A stretch of 64,000 nucleotides of DNA from contig OY741285.1 in the NCBI GenBank assembly GCA_963514095.1, positions 13,001,407 to 13,065,406 of the forward strand, written 5' to 3'. The translations under genes and the position numbers were made by a program. The notes under the pieces were generated by a model that saw nothing but the letters and a program-made list of their open reading frames with translations, made no database searches and was not told where the DNA came from. This document shows positions 26,530-49,903 of this stretch, one piece after another; the first letter of the stretch is position 1; each line of letters starts with the position of its first letter. This stretch comes from Eutrigla gurnardus. Its lineage: Eukaryota > Chordata > Actinopteri > Perciformes > Triglidae.

Positions 26530-28020
26530 CGGGTCTTCACACCGCCGCCTCTATTGATGTTCCGGGTTCCTCTGAGCTTTGACCTCTCTGTCGTTCAACA
26601 AAAACCTTCCCGGAGTTTAAAAAAAGACTCGTTTAACTAAAACTACAACTACTAGTAAATACGAATACAAATACACAGAGAGGGTTCTAGTACTGTGTAT
26701 GAGACCCTTTTAAATAATCAGATTGACTTAATTTAGCTTAAAACACCGGAAACACAGTTGTGTCAAGTGTGCTAAATTAACTACTTCCGTTTTATATAAT
26801 CTAAAATAAAAGATAGTAAAAAAAACTCCCGGTCCTTATTTCCAAAATAAAAGCGTCATTGCCAAACGCAAAACAGTTATGTATATATTTACAAGATTTA
26901 AAAAAATAGAAAACTATCGACCATGACTCTGTTTTTATAAACTGATCTGACAGGAGAGGTTCTGGGTAGCAGAAATGCGAAGCTGTGTTTTATAACCTCA
27001 ACAACATTAATGCGCTGAGCAATGCCATTGTAACATACATTTTCACAATTTTATGTGACAAATAAATTGATTGCCTGTGCTCCATTCTTATTCTAACAGT
27101 AGTACTTTTATTTATACGTTAGCACTGGCTAACTATACAGAGTAGCATATCATCTAGCTTGTTAGCCTTAGCTAGCTTGTTCACATGGAACTAGTAGTGC
27201 ATGTTTCAGCAACCAAGCTTGAGTCGTGACCACAAGATGGCGACAGCTTCAGGTCCTTTACTGAAGTAAAAGTAATAATACAACAAAGTAGCAATATTCC
27301 ATCACAAGTAAAAGTCCTTAAATTCCTACTGAACTGAAAGTACAAAAGTGTGTACTGAAGTCAAAATGATCTGCAGTAAAAGTACACGGCAGCAGAAATA
27401 ACCTACCTAGAAACAGCACAAAGAAGTCCAGTTAGTAACAACATTAATGGGATATGAAGGATCCAGTTGGCAAGGAGGAGTGAGGAGCTCAGGGAATCAT
27501 CGGAAGTCCTCCAGCAGTCGAGCAGACTTAATGCTCTCCTCTTTGATATGGCTTATACTCAGGGCTGGCTCAGGTTTGCCTCGGACCGACCCCTAGTTCA
27601 GTGCGATTACTTTGTTAGGCATTGCCAGCTTCATCATCCTTTGCTTGTCAAAAGATAGTTTTTAAACGTTTAAAAAAGCTGCAAGTATTTTTACAAGTGA
27701 AAAAGTACGAAGTGATCAGTTTATCTAAATAACGACCATTTGGAAGTTTACCGTGAAGTTTTAACCCTAACCCTTTTTGGAGCAATGAGTTGCGTGGTAT
27801 TGAAAAATAATCCTAAAGTAAATTATGAACTACCAAATTGACAAAGTGAGATAACTCGCCATTTAGCATCAGGGCTGTGGACTGAACTCCCCCATGTGTT
27901 GGAGGACCAAGAACACCGTGATGTGCTGGTCCTCAGGAGTCCCCCCCGCCAGTTGGGGGGATGGGAACCAACCGTTGTTTGTGCACCCTACAACCCAAAC
28001 AAAGGCTTGGTACCACCTCT
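26530..28020. other. Intergenic region upstream of minpp1
   Basis: Contains the divergent 5' flanks of minpp1 (-) and slc16a12 (+). There is a fragment of the fish repeat with AAGTAAAAGT/AGTACTT words at about 27,245-27,400. The rest shows no recognisable gene. Confidence 0.5.
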
Positions 28021-28024
28021 TTAG

Positions 28025-29015
28025 ATGCCCTGTTGGATATGTGGTCCCAGCCCTGATTGACCCTGGCCCTGTTTATCACTGGTCCTGGTCCTGTTTTGAC
28101 CCTTGTTCTGTTTGACCATGGTCCTAGCCCTGTTTGATCCTGGTGTCGGCCCTGTTTGACCCTGGTCCTGGCCCTTTTTAACCCTGGTCCTGGCCCTATT
28201 TTTCTCTGGTCCTGTTTGACCATGGTCCTGGCCCTATCTGCCCTGGTCCTGGTCCTGTTTGACCCTGTTCCTGGCCCTGTATGACTATGGTCCTGGCCCT
28301 GTTTGATCCTGGTCCTGGACCTGTTTTTCCCTGGTTCTGTTTTACCCTGGTCCTAGCCCTGTTTGACCCTGGTCCTAGCCCTGTTTGACCCTGGTGCCGG
28401 CCCTGTTTGACCCTGGTGCCAGCCCTGTTTGACCCTGGTCCTAGCCCTGTTTGACCCTGGTCCTAGCCCTGTTTGACCCTGGTGCTGGCCCTGTTTGACC
28501 CTGGTGCCAGCCCTGTTTGACCCTGGTCCTAGCCCTGTTTGACCCTAGTCCTAGCCCTGTTTGACCCTGGTGCCGGCCCTGTTTGACCCTGGTCCTAGCC
28601 CTGTTTTACCCTGGTGCTGGCCCTGTTTGACCCTGATCCTGGCCCTGTTTGACCCTGGCCACATCTGATCCTGGCCCTGTTTGACCCTGGTCTTGGCCCT
28701 GTTTGACCTTAGTGCCTGCCGTGTAGGACCATGGCCCTGTCTTACCCTGGTCTCGACCCTGTTTGACCATGGTCCTGGACATATTTGACCCTGGTGCCGG
28801 CCCTGTTTGACCTGTCCTAGCCCTGTTTGATCCCGGTGCAGGCCCTGTTTGACCCTGGTGCTGACCCTGTTTGATCCTGGTCCTGGCCCTTTTTGACCCT
28901 GGTCCTGACCCTGTTTGATCCTGGTCCTGTTTGACCCTGGTCCTGGACCTGTCTGACCGTGGCCCAGGACCTGTCTGAACCTGGTCCTGGTCCTGTCTGA
29001 ACCTGGTCCTGGGTT
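28025..29015. repeat. 22-bp minisatellite, about 45 units (GACCCTGGTCCTAGCCCTGTTT)
   Basis: Tandem units of GACCCTGGTCCTGGCCCTGT plus two T, with substitutions and a few truncated units. Twenty-two is not a multiple of three, but the long minus-strand ORF (about 28551-29252) survives by chance over Gly/Pro/Gln/Thr-coding units. It ends about 700 bp upstream of the slc16a12 ATG. Confidence 0.95.
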
Positions 29016-29707
29016 AGGGTTAGTATGTGACTCTGCTGTGAGTGAACGCCTCTCAGACATATTTAAACCTACATAAATCCTGCTGCTAGACCTGTCTGTC
29101 TGGTTCCATCTGACACCTGAGGCAGACCAGCCTCCCTCGGACGGGGTGTCGGGTGCAGTGAAAGAAGCACTTCCTGTCCCGGCTGCACATGTTGTTTTTG
29201 TGATAGAGGAGGGGGGATACGAGAGGATCAGGGTCTGCCGGTGAGAGTTCACCAGAGAGGCCGGTTAATGATTGAGGGTCAGCTGGTCACTTATTGACCG
29301 AAGAAGCTTTTTAAGAACCGGACTCTGGTGGGTTTGATTCAGAGCCGGACTCTGCTGAATTCAGAGCCAGAGAGGGAAGAGGATGTTTTTACTGACTCCA
29401 TGTTTACGTCTTAAACTTTTTTCTTGTTCTCGGCTCGGCTGCTCAGCTCCACCCGACCGGTCTCCTCCTTCTGGCGGAGGAGGAGCGAGTCCCGAGTCCA
29501 CCTGGAGATCCGACATGAATGAGTCCGCCTGCAGGGAGCTCTGAGACAGATCCTCCACACTTTAAAATACTCTGTTTCTTTGAATAGACATCACTTTGTT
29601 TCCTGTGGAGACAAAGAGAGGATTGTTTTCTGGCACCAGACCCCCCTCGGGGAGCAGGACTCCTGAGACCGGCTTGGGGTTGTGTGGTACAGCCAGCAGC
29701 TCCAGCG

Positions 29708-30283
29708 ATGGTGGACGGGAAGCGTCGGAGGGGCGCGGCAGTGGTGCCTCCAGATGGAGGGTGGGGCTGGGTGATTGTCGGCTGCTGCTTCATGGTGACG
29801 GTCTGCACGCGAGCCGTAACCAGGTACCTGTCTCACTCTCATTCTGTTCTCATAAAGTGAATGTTTCTGCAGACAGACGTGTTTCAGCAGAAACATGATC
29901 CTCACTGAGTCTGGAAGACATTCCTCTATAATTAAAAACACAGTGGCTCCGCTCAGCTCAGCCGTGGTTCAACCAGACTGAAGGATATGAAGACAACCGT
30001 TAATATGAAGAGAAGAAGAACTGGAAGCTTAGATTTAAACCGGGACAACTTCCTGTTTCACAATAAAACCGCCAGCAACATTTCATTCAAACTCGTGAAC
30101 GAAACTGTTTTCATCTCTGTCAGAATTAGTAATTGAAGACCAATGCTTATTATTGAAGGAGAGAAGAAGTAGATCAATATAACAGCTGATAGTTTAAATG
30201 TCCAACATCGTCTCCAGTGACAGAAGACGTCTATGAATAGTTTCACTAGTTTGTTTCCAGCTTGCCTGACTAATGATGCTGTC

Positions 30284-30365
<82 letters not shown>

Positions 30366-30660
30366 GGTTGTATTACTGCTGATGGTCAACAAAACATTTA
30401 AACATTCTTGACCGATATCAGTAAAAAGTAAAACTCTAGTTCTTCGATCATTTGTTTTGACAGTAAACTGAATAAAAATAATCAACAATGATGATTCACA
30501 TCAAAATGTTCCTGAGTGTTTCCACACAGAATAACAAAGATAAACTTTGTCATTTTAGAGGGAAATGTTCATTCATTGCATGGTGGAGAAAATTAGTTAG
30601 CGGTGTTGCCTGAAACAAAGTTTACTGGAAGAAAATGACTGAGACAACAAACTGATTGAC

Positions 30661-30728
<68 letters not shown>

Positions 30729-33094
30729 CCCTCTAAATGCAGCTCTGCAGGTCTAAAAGACTCTGAAGGTCCCTGGGACTCTGAAGGTCTCTGGGACCGG
30801 GACACCTGAGCAAACAGTAGCTTGTCAGCTGGAGGAACACATGTTTGAGTCTCACAGAGACGATTAAAGAGAAACTAAACCTCCCAGAGGATCTGGGATT
30901 CTAGTCTTGGTGGATTCAAGATTCAGGTCCAAACCTCCACGTCTAAGTGTTTGAATGGACTCTACATGTTGTGTTATAAATTTACATAGTGACGCCCCCT
31001 ACTAGTGGAAACCTGCTACTGACATTCAACTAGCTGTTAGCTGATCTGAAGGCAGGTTTAAGATGCGTCCCAGTCCAGCATCCGTCATCCAGCGGTCTGA
31101 ATGTGTCCCAGGAGGACAGAGGTTGTCTGTCAATGTTTCCCTCGATGTTCCCAGTTAATTTACCAGTGACACCAGTTTGGTTAGTGTGCTCAGAGGTCCA
31201 GTTACATAAGAGATAACAGACCTGAACCTGTTGCGTAAGGGTCCCCTCACACCTGAGATCTTGTTGTACTACTAATCACTAACTGATGGATGTCACTTCC
31301 TGTCTGCAGGTGCATCTCCATCTTCTTCGTGGAGTTTCAGGCTCAATTTGGAGCCGACTACGCGGCGACCGCCTGGATCCACAGCCTGGTGGACTGCACC
31401 ACCATGCTCTGTGGTGAGTACTGGGAACACTGGTCCACATGGAGCTGGCAGACCTGACTCATGTCTGTCCCTGTTTGTGTGTGTAGCTCCGGTTGGCAGC
31501 CTGGTGGGAAACCGCTGGTCCTGCCGGGTTGCTGTGATGCTCGGTGGACTCCTGTCCTCCTTTGGACTCCTCCTCAGCTCCTTCACCTCCAGCCTGGAGG
31601 TCCTCTATGTCACCATGGGGGTCCTGACAGGTGGACTTACAAAGACCCTGTCCCCACTTTGTCCTCACAATCCAAAGTGTCCTCACTGTCCCAACGTTTC
31701 CTCACAATTCAACGTGTCCTCACTGTCCAGGTCTGGGATTCGCCCTCTGCTACACGCCGGCCATCGCCATGGTCGGCTGCTACTTCCACCAACGGAAGGC
31801 GTTGGCGTACGGCATCGCCATGTCGGGCAGCGGTATTGGGACCCTGGTGCTTGCGCCGGCGGTGCAGCTGCTAATCGAGCTGTACTCGTGGCGGGGGGCG
31901 CTGCTTGTCCTCAGCGCCTTCGTCGCAAACCTCTGCGTCTGCGGTGCCCTGCTCCGGCCAATCAGGCCGTGGGAGGTCGAGGAGGAGGCGGAGGAGGAAC
32001 TCGGTGAGGAGATGCTCCGTACGTGTCTCTGTGAGTCCTATGTTTGTGAACCTGTCTGTCTCCAGATTCAGGAAACGCAGAGCTCGCTGGGAAACCCCCC
32101 AAAGGACCAGACAATGGCACATCGCCGCCGCCGGGAGATCCCGCCCCTCAGTGCTTTAGCTTCTGTTTCCTGTCCAGTAAAGAGTACCGCTTCCTGCTGC
32201 TGCCGGACTTCCTGGGTCTGTCTGTGTCCTTCCTGTTCCTGGCCAGCGGCTGCAGCCTCCCCTTCGTCTACCTAGTGCCATACGCACTGCACACCGGTGT
32301 CCACCCCCATCAGGCCGCCTTCCTCATGTCCATCCTCGGCATCCTCGACATTGTAGGCAACATCACCTTCGGCTGGCTGACGGACCGGAGGTAGGAAGGA
32401 CCGGGGGATGGACGGAGGGACCTTATATGAAATTAATTAATCATAATTTACATTAGATCAATAACCTGAATGAAACCGAGTATTTGTAGATATTTGCATG
32501 TTGGAGCTGATTGTAGATCAGCTGACTGTAGATCAGCTGGTAACAAGGTCCCGCGTCTCAGGTGTCTGAAGCCATACCGGATGGTGTGCTACATCCTGGC
32601 GGTGGCGTTGGAGGGCCTCAGCTGCCTCTTTGTGCCGCTGCTCCACTCCTTCCCATTGCTGGTGCCGTTCGCTGTCGTCTACGGTTACTTCGATGGCGCG
32701 TACGTGGCGCTAATCCCCGTGGTCACGTGGGACGTGGTGGGGGCGCCGTACCTGTCCTCAGCACTGGGTGTGGTCTACTTCCTCCACGCCATCCCCTACC
32801 TCATCAGCCCGCCGGTCGGAGGTGAGGAGCCGACGCCTCACCACCGTTATGAGCTTCATGTTTCCTGTTGAGCTGCTGTCATCACAGTCAGTTAGAATGC
32901 GGATCAATAATAGAACTCACTGATCGTCTTCTTTGCTTGCTGTAGGTTGGCTCGTCGATGTCACAGGAAGTTACACCGCCACCTTTTTCCTCAGTGGCAC
33001 TGCCCTGTTGGTCAGTTCCATCGTCCTCTGCACCATCACCTGGATCCGCCGCTGCCACCGCCGCAACATGCTGCTAACCGCCAACGCGCAGTAG
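29708..33094 (+). CDS. slc16a12: Monocarboxylate transporter 12 (SLC16 family), 456 aa
   Basis: Plasma-membrane MFS carrier; human SLC16A12 carries creatine and is linked to cataract. Coding exons are 29708-29823, 31310-31413, 31487-31630, 31731-32003, 32066-32390, 32562-32821 and 32946-33094. Phases close to 456 codons plus stop. The start MVDGKRRRGAAVVPPDGGWG carries the MCT motif DGGWGW at the head of TM1. The second MCT motif is YFHQRKALAYGIAMSGSGIG, between TM4 and TM5. A variable Glu/Pro-rich loop (EVEEEAEEELDSGN...) separates the two six-helix halves. The second half has NITFGWLTDRRCLK and LSSALGVVYFLHAIPYL. The C-tail is short (RRCHRRNMLLTANAQ) compared with human. It lies between minpp1 and kif20b, in the human 10q23 gene set. 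Confidence 0.95.
30281..30366. repeat. (CA)n(GACA)n compound microsatellite in slc16a12 intron 1
   Basis: A CA run changes into a GACA run. A separate pure (GT)n lies at 30664-30727 in the same intron. Confidence 0.95.
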
Positions 33095-33397
33095 CCCCTC
33101 CCCCTCCACCAGTCTGACGAATCAGACCACGGTATTGCCGTCGGCGAGGAGGTGGTCAGCTTTCCAAAGCCAGTCACAAGGGCTGTGATTGGTCGATGGC
33201 TGAAGGCCAGAATCAACACTGTAACAAACTTCATGTTTTAAAAAACGCCAACTTCCTGTCTGGAAAAAGTGCCTTTCATTTTTTGTTTTACGCCACAGTC
33301 ACATGACATTGATGGACATGCGGACAAATGGTTATAAAGAGAAGCATGATGTCGACGCTAGCAGACAAGCAAATAGGAAACAGGAAGTAACAACACA

Positions 33398-33403
33398 AAT
33401 AAA
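33398..33403 (+). terminator. Candidate polyadenylation signal of slc16a12 (AATAAA)
   Basis: First AATAAA about 300 bp after the slc16a12 stop codon. Assigned by position only. Confidence 0.45.
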
Positions 33404-34009
33404 ACACAAATATGAACTTGAATACATTTAAGTCGGGAAGCTGAAAGACTCGCAGACTGGTCAAGCTGCAGTATGAATGAATGGACGGAAGCTGCACCAG
33501 ACACCAAACTTTAGTGAGATGTGATTGTTGGAAGCAGTTTTATTCAGGGAAACAAACAATAATAATAAATATATAGGCAACAATAAATATAAAAAACTGT
33601 GACGTAGTGAAATAGAGCTGAAACGGTTCATTGGAAGAAAATGAATCACTGATTGTTTCCATGTTTGATTGAGTGTTCGGTCCAAGTTCATGTTCCAGCG
33701 ACAGGAAAACAGGAAACAGTCAGAAGGATGTTTGGCCTCTAGGGGGCAGAAAGATTCATTAATTAGATTAATTATTTCAATTCTCTGACAAATATTTAAA
33801 ATGCCCAAATATCAACACACATTTACTGTGTTGTAGCTTATTTAATGACTGAATTCTTTGAATTTCATTGTGTTGTTGGTTTCGTTGCAACCACAAGTGA
33901 CCAGAGAGGGCGGAGCCAATTACAACCGAACACCGTTAAAACTATTTTAATGTTCCAACAAAATGTTCCAATTACCTTTGATGAAGTGAAAACAAAGACA
34001 ACATCGTGG

Positions 34010-34260
34010 TAGTGACCTGTCAATCAGCAGGTAGCCCCGCCCCCTAAAGCATCCCCTGCTTTCTGGTCTGTTTGACTCTAAATGGACCATAGGGTACTAA
34101 ATGAACATCATGCAGGATTCAAGAAGACTTGAAACTAGAGATTGAAGCCATAAACTTTTGCTTACATGTCTATTGAGATAATAAATCGAGAGAAGTAGGG
34201 TAATTTTCTCAGACTTCTATACAATGAGAGGAGTCGCCCCCTGGTGGCCAGCAGCTTTAA
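34010..34260 (+). mobile_element. Interspersed fish repeat, copy 1 of 3
   Basis: Shared words include TTTGACTCTAAATGGACCA, GACTTGAAACTAGAGATTGA, GAGATAATAAATC and GACTTCTATACAAT, plus GCAGGTAGCCCCGCCCC at the left end. Matches are at 52,440-52,680 (inverted) and 56,850-57,065. No ORF. The transposon class is not determined. Confidence 0.75.
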
Positions 34261-34299
34261 GGCACTTGAGCATCGGCTTCACTTTATAGAACCAGCTCC

Positions 34300-35930
34300 T
34301 GGAAACCCTTGAAAGCGTCATCGTAGGCAGCTGGAACTGGTTCAGGTTTCTGAAGACGTTTATTCAGGTCTAACTGACTCGTGGAAAGTTCACATAATTA
34401 CGTCTGTTTGATGATATATGATTTTGATACTTTCTTTCTTGTGTCTAGATTTGGTAAATGAATAAACTAAAAAAATAAATAAATAATAAAAATCCCACAG
34501 TGAACTGGAGACAACAGAATTCTTCCCTGGGACATTGTTAATCATTTTCAACTGCAACTGAAACATTTGTTTCATTTTTAACTGAAGGAAAGACGACAAG
34601 CGTGACAGTAGGTTAGCCAATTAGATTAGCACATTTGACACTGAACTCTGGGTTGATGGACTTGTCTTTGTTTTTCTCAGGTTTAGTTTCAAACTGACAA
34701 TCACACTATATGCTGGTGCAACTGGTCTGTCAGATCTGGTTTGTCTCTAATCTGACACATATAATTAAATTACTATTAATTAGTAGTAATATTGTGGTGA
34801 CTTTGACGCCGTCACGTGGGTATTGTGATGCTTATGCCTGAGAGACTAAGGAGACAGTAGGACTTGGGACAGACCAGGACCATGAAGGGTCAGGATATGA
34901 ACAGAGAAGTAGACCTGAGGATGACAATCAGCTGATCAATATCGTGACTGACAGGAAACCCTCCCAAAACATCTGGATACTGAACCAACACAACAGGGAA
35001 GTTAAAGTTAGTTTTACTATTCAAAATGTATTAAACATGTAAATGATATGAAGTAATCTGATGTCCTCTATACTTGATTTAAAGGGGATTTCTTTCATAT
35101 TTCCAATCAGATTTCATATTAAATAGTGTTTGATAATACTTTCTTTGTATAACAACACCCCCCCCCCCCCCTCCCCGCTGTGGCACAGCAGCTCTTATTA
35201 ACAAATGTTATGAACTTTTTATACTTAACGTTGCTAAGGAAACCGTTTTCATACCAGGGAATCGGGATACTTTCCTGGCTCTGGGGTACTTGTCTATTAC
35301 CCTACTACCAACCCGGTGTACGCAGGTTCACTACAGACTGTCACATTGAACAACAACATGAGTTGCTCTTTTCCCGTTTTTTTTAGAATTCAGTGTTTTG
35401 TATTAAAATTGTTCAACATTTCAGATAAAAACGTAATTTTTTATTTGTATTTATTATTGTTCTATTGAGCAATAAAAAGAACATTCTGTAAATGGTTGTT
35501 TCCTGTTTTTATTCTATTTCTAGTTATTCCGTTTTTTATTATTAATAATAATAATACTCTATTAGACTTCATGAATAGTGCAGATGATTAAAGTATTAGT
35601 TATAAAAAAATTAACCCAGAATTGTTTTCCCATTAATAATGTAAAATACTTCCTACAAAGTATACATATAACAATTATATCTTTCTGTGAAGTTTTGATT
35701 TATCTTGGACTTTTATTTTGACTTTATATGATGATGCGTTTAAAGGCGCTGCAGTGAGGAGGACAAACGCACGTTTGTCAGACGATGCTGCAAATTATTT
35801 TTATTTCTCATGAAATGAAGAGTTGTTTTCCTGAAAAACAAACTGTACAGATATTTAAAATCAAAAAACTCTTCTTAAAACAGGTTTTAAGAACGCCTGG
35901 AGACCAGTGTGGTGTTGTCAAATGACAATG
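34300..35930. other. Intergenic region between slc16a12 and kif20b (tail-to-tail)
   Basis: AT-rich, with a C-run at 35,155-35,172. A minus-strand AATAAA at 35800-35805 is well placed for kif20b, 130 bp past its stop. No gene is recognised. PANK1, which lies between these genes in human, is absent here. Confidence 0.5.
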
Positions 35931-35933
35931 ATG

Positions 35934-48019
<12,086 letters not shown>

Positions 48020-48524
48020 TTCTGCAAAACACAAACACAACATGACATCACGGGTCCTCCAGTGTTTATGAACGCGCTCGGACCACTGCTATGTAACGGA
48101 GCGGAAAGCAGGATAACTTTAAACGTTAAAACATTTACTTCTTACAGTGAAAACCAGAACAGTCGTTCAGTTATAAACCCTGGTTCAATAAAACGGGAGC
48201 CATCAGTTGAGATACTGACATCGTTCACATTCAAAAGCATTCTGAGGAGGCCACATAGCAAGTAGCGACTGCACAGCTAGCTAACGACTGTTAGTTTTGT
48301 TGTTAGCGTTAGCTACAGCTAGCTAACTCGCAAATACACACACGCGTCTGTTTGAGTTTGAACGTCCTTTTGAGAACAAATCCTCATATTAACTCACGGC
48401 TGTGACGAGTTATCGATCTGTAACTCACCGTGTTTTACTTTCCAGACGGAGCATTTAAAGCGAAGAAAGGCTTAAAAGACCGTCGTTAACATTAGCTTCG
48501 GCTGCTCCTCTACGCGGTATAGTT

Positions 48525-48567
48525 TTTAAACCGAGACGGGAGAACCAATCAGACGGGTAGACGTCAC
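48525..48567 (-). promoter_or_regulatory. Candidate kif20b promoter: CHR-like TTTAAA, CCAAT box, CRE-like site
   Basis: TTTAAA (48525-48530) and CCAAT (48545-48549) are 14 bp apart, with GACGTCAC at 48560-48567. CHR (TTTGAA/TTTAAA) with NF-Y CCAAT boxes is the usual layout of G2/M-expressed genes, which would suit a mitotic kinesin. It lies about 500 bp upstream of the kif20b ATG, before a probable untranslated exon. Inferred from motifs only. Confidence 0.4.
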
Positions 48568-48966
48568 GCATAGGTCGGATACGATCGCGAGACTATGCGG
48601 CTTGAATGAAAAAAACGTAAACTATGTACACAAAAAAGTGTCACTAGCGTAGAATGTATACCTGCCTACCTACCTATGTTTTTTTTAATGAAAAATAGTT
48701 ATTTTATCATTGAGTTATTATTTATATTATAATATTACTACTTTTATTGTACTGTGTGAGATAAGTACGTTTACTGTAACAGAGTATTTTAACAGGGTGG
48801 TTTTAGTACTTTAACTGTGACAGAGTATTTTATTTTATTTTATTCACTTGAACCGGGACAATCCAGCTCCTCCTGCTCATCAGTCGGTGACAGTAAAGTA
48901 CCATGATGTTGCTTGCCAACCCCCCTCAAGCAAGAAGAAGACGAGGTAAACGCCGTCGGATAAGAT

Positions 48967-48974
48967 TGACGTCA
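48967..48974. promoter_or_regulatory. Perfect CRE palindrome TGACGTCA upstream of bbs1
   Basis: TGACGTCA lies in the intergenic promoter region between kif20b and bbs1, about 200 bp before the probable bbs1 first-exon donor. Confidence 0.5.
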
Positions 48975-49173
48975 TCAGCCGGGGACATCGTTGAGCATCG
49001 GAGTGAAGCAGCGAGGATTTAAACACGGATTTTGTCGGATTAGCATTTAGCTGCTACGTTAACGCTTTGTAGAACCGTTTCAGTTGATGTCACGCCACAT
49101 TGCTGCGCGATAAACGGCTAATAAAAGAAGAGAAGAAGACGTGAGGATCCACGGTGACGGGTAGCAGCGTTCG

Positions 49174-49187
49174 GTTTCCTTGACAAC
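49174..49187 (+). promoter_or_regulatory. X-box-like RFX site at the bbs1 5' end
   Basis: GTTTCCTTGACAAC resembles the ciliary-gene X-box GTTGCCATGGCAAC (two half-sites, 2-bp spacer, a few mismatches). It lies directly before ACG|GTGAGC, a probable donor ending an untranslated exon 1 at 49188. The matching acceptor is ttattcag at about 49,883. RFX factors drive BBS genes in many animals. Confidence 0.45.
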
Positions 49188-49434
49188 GGTGAGCGAGCGT
49201 CATTACCGACGACAGATACCCTTAATACTACCTCATACGCATTGGATTTATGTACTCCGGTTACTTTTTCCAAGTATTTTTAGTTTATTCGAGCATTTTT
49301 AATACTTCCACGGCAGTACATTTATACAGACAGCTGTAGTTACCAAGTACTCAGAACGAAAACGACGTACTTGAGTACTTACTGCTTCTCCTCCACCACA
49401 TCCCAGAGTACTTTAATCTTGTACCTTTTACTCA

Positions 49435-49750
49435 CACACACTTTCTGTCCAGTAAAACCTGGTATCTCAAGATAAACTGAAGGATGCAGTGTTACTTCCT
49501 GTCCAGTAAAACCTTGTATCTCCAGCTAAACAGAAGGATTATGTCTTAATTCCTGTCCAGTAAAAACTCGTATCTCCAGGTAAACTGAAGGATGAAGTGT
49601 TACTTCCTGTCCTAGGAAAACCTTGAATCTCCAGATAAACTGAAGGATGAAGTGTTATTTCCTGTCCTGGTAAAATCTGGTATCTCCAGATAAACTGAAC
49701 GATGAAGTGTTACTTCCTGTCCAGTAAAACCTTGTATCTCCAGCTGAGCA
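49435..49750. repeat. About 55-bp minisatellite in the bbs1 5' intron
   Basis: Five to six units of TCCTGTCCAGTAAAACCTTG, then TATCTCCAGATAAACTGAA and GGATGAAGTGTTACT. The units contain CCAG/TTCCTGTCC words. Confidence 0.9.
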
Positions 49751-49903
49751 ACTAAGGTGCAGCTGTAAAGGAGAGACAGGTGGCCTGGGAGGCAAAGGAC
49801 AGGGGGTCCCGGCTACCCATTCACTTTTAAACTAACTGTCCCAGTATGATTTCACTCCTGATCCTGGTGTCTGATTTATTCAGGACTCACCCCTGCTGCC
49901 ATC

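Noticed and set aside
27764..27776. Interstitial telomere repeat (AACCCTAACCC)
   Set aside because: Fewer than two full TTAGGG units, so chance-level.
28551..29252. 233-codon Gly/Pro/Gln/Asn-rich ORF
   Set aside because: It is the complement of the 22-bp minisatellite. The amino-acid pattern cycles with the repeat and has no conserved domain.
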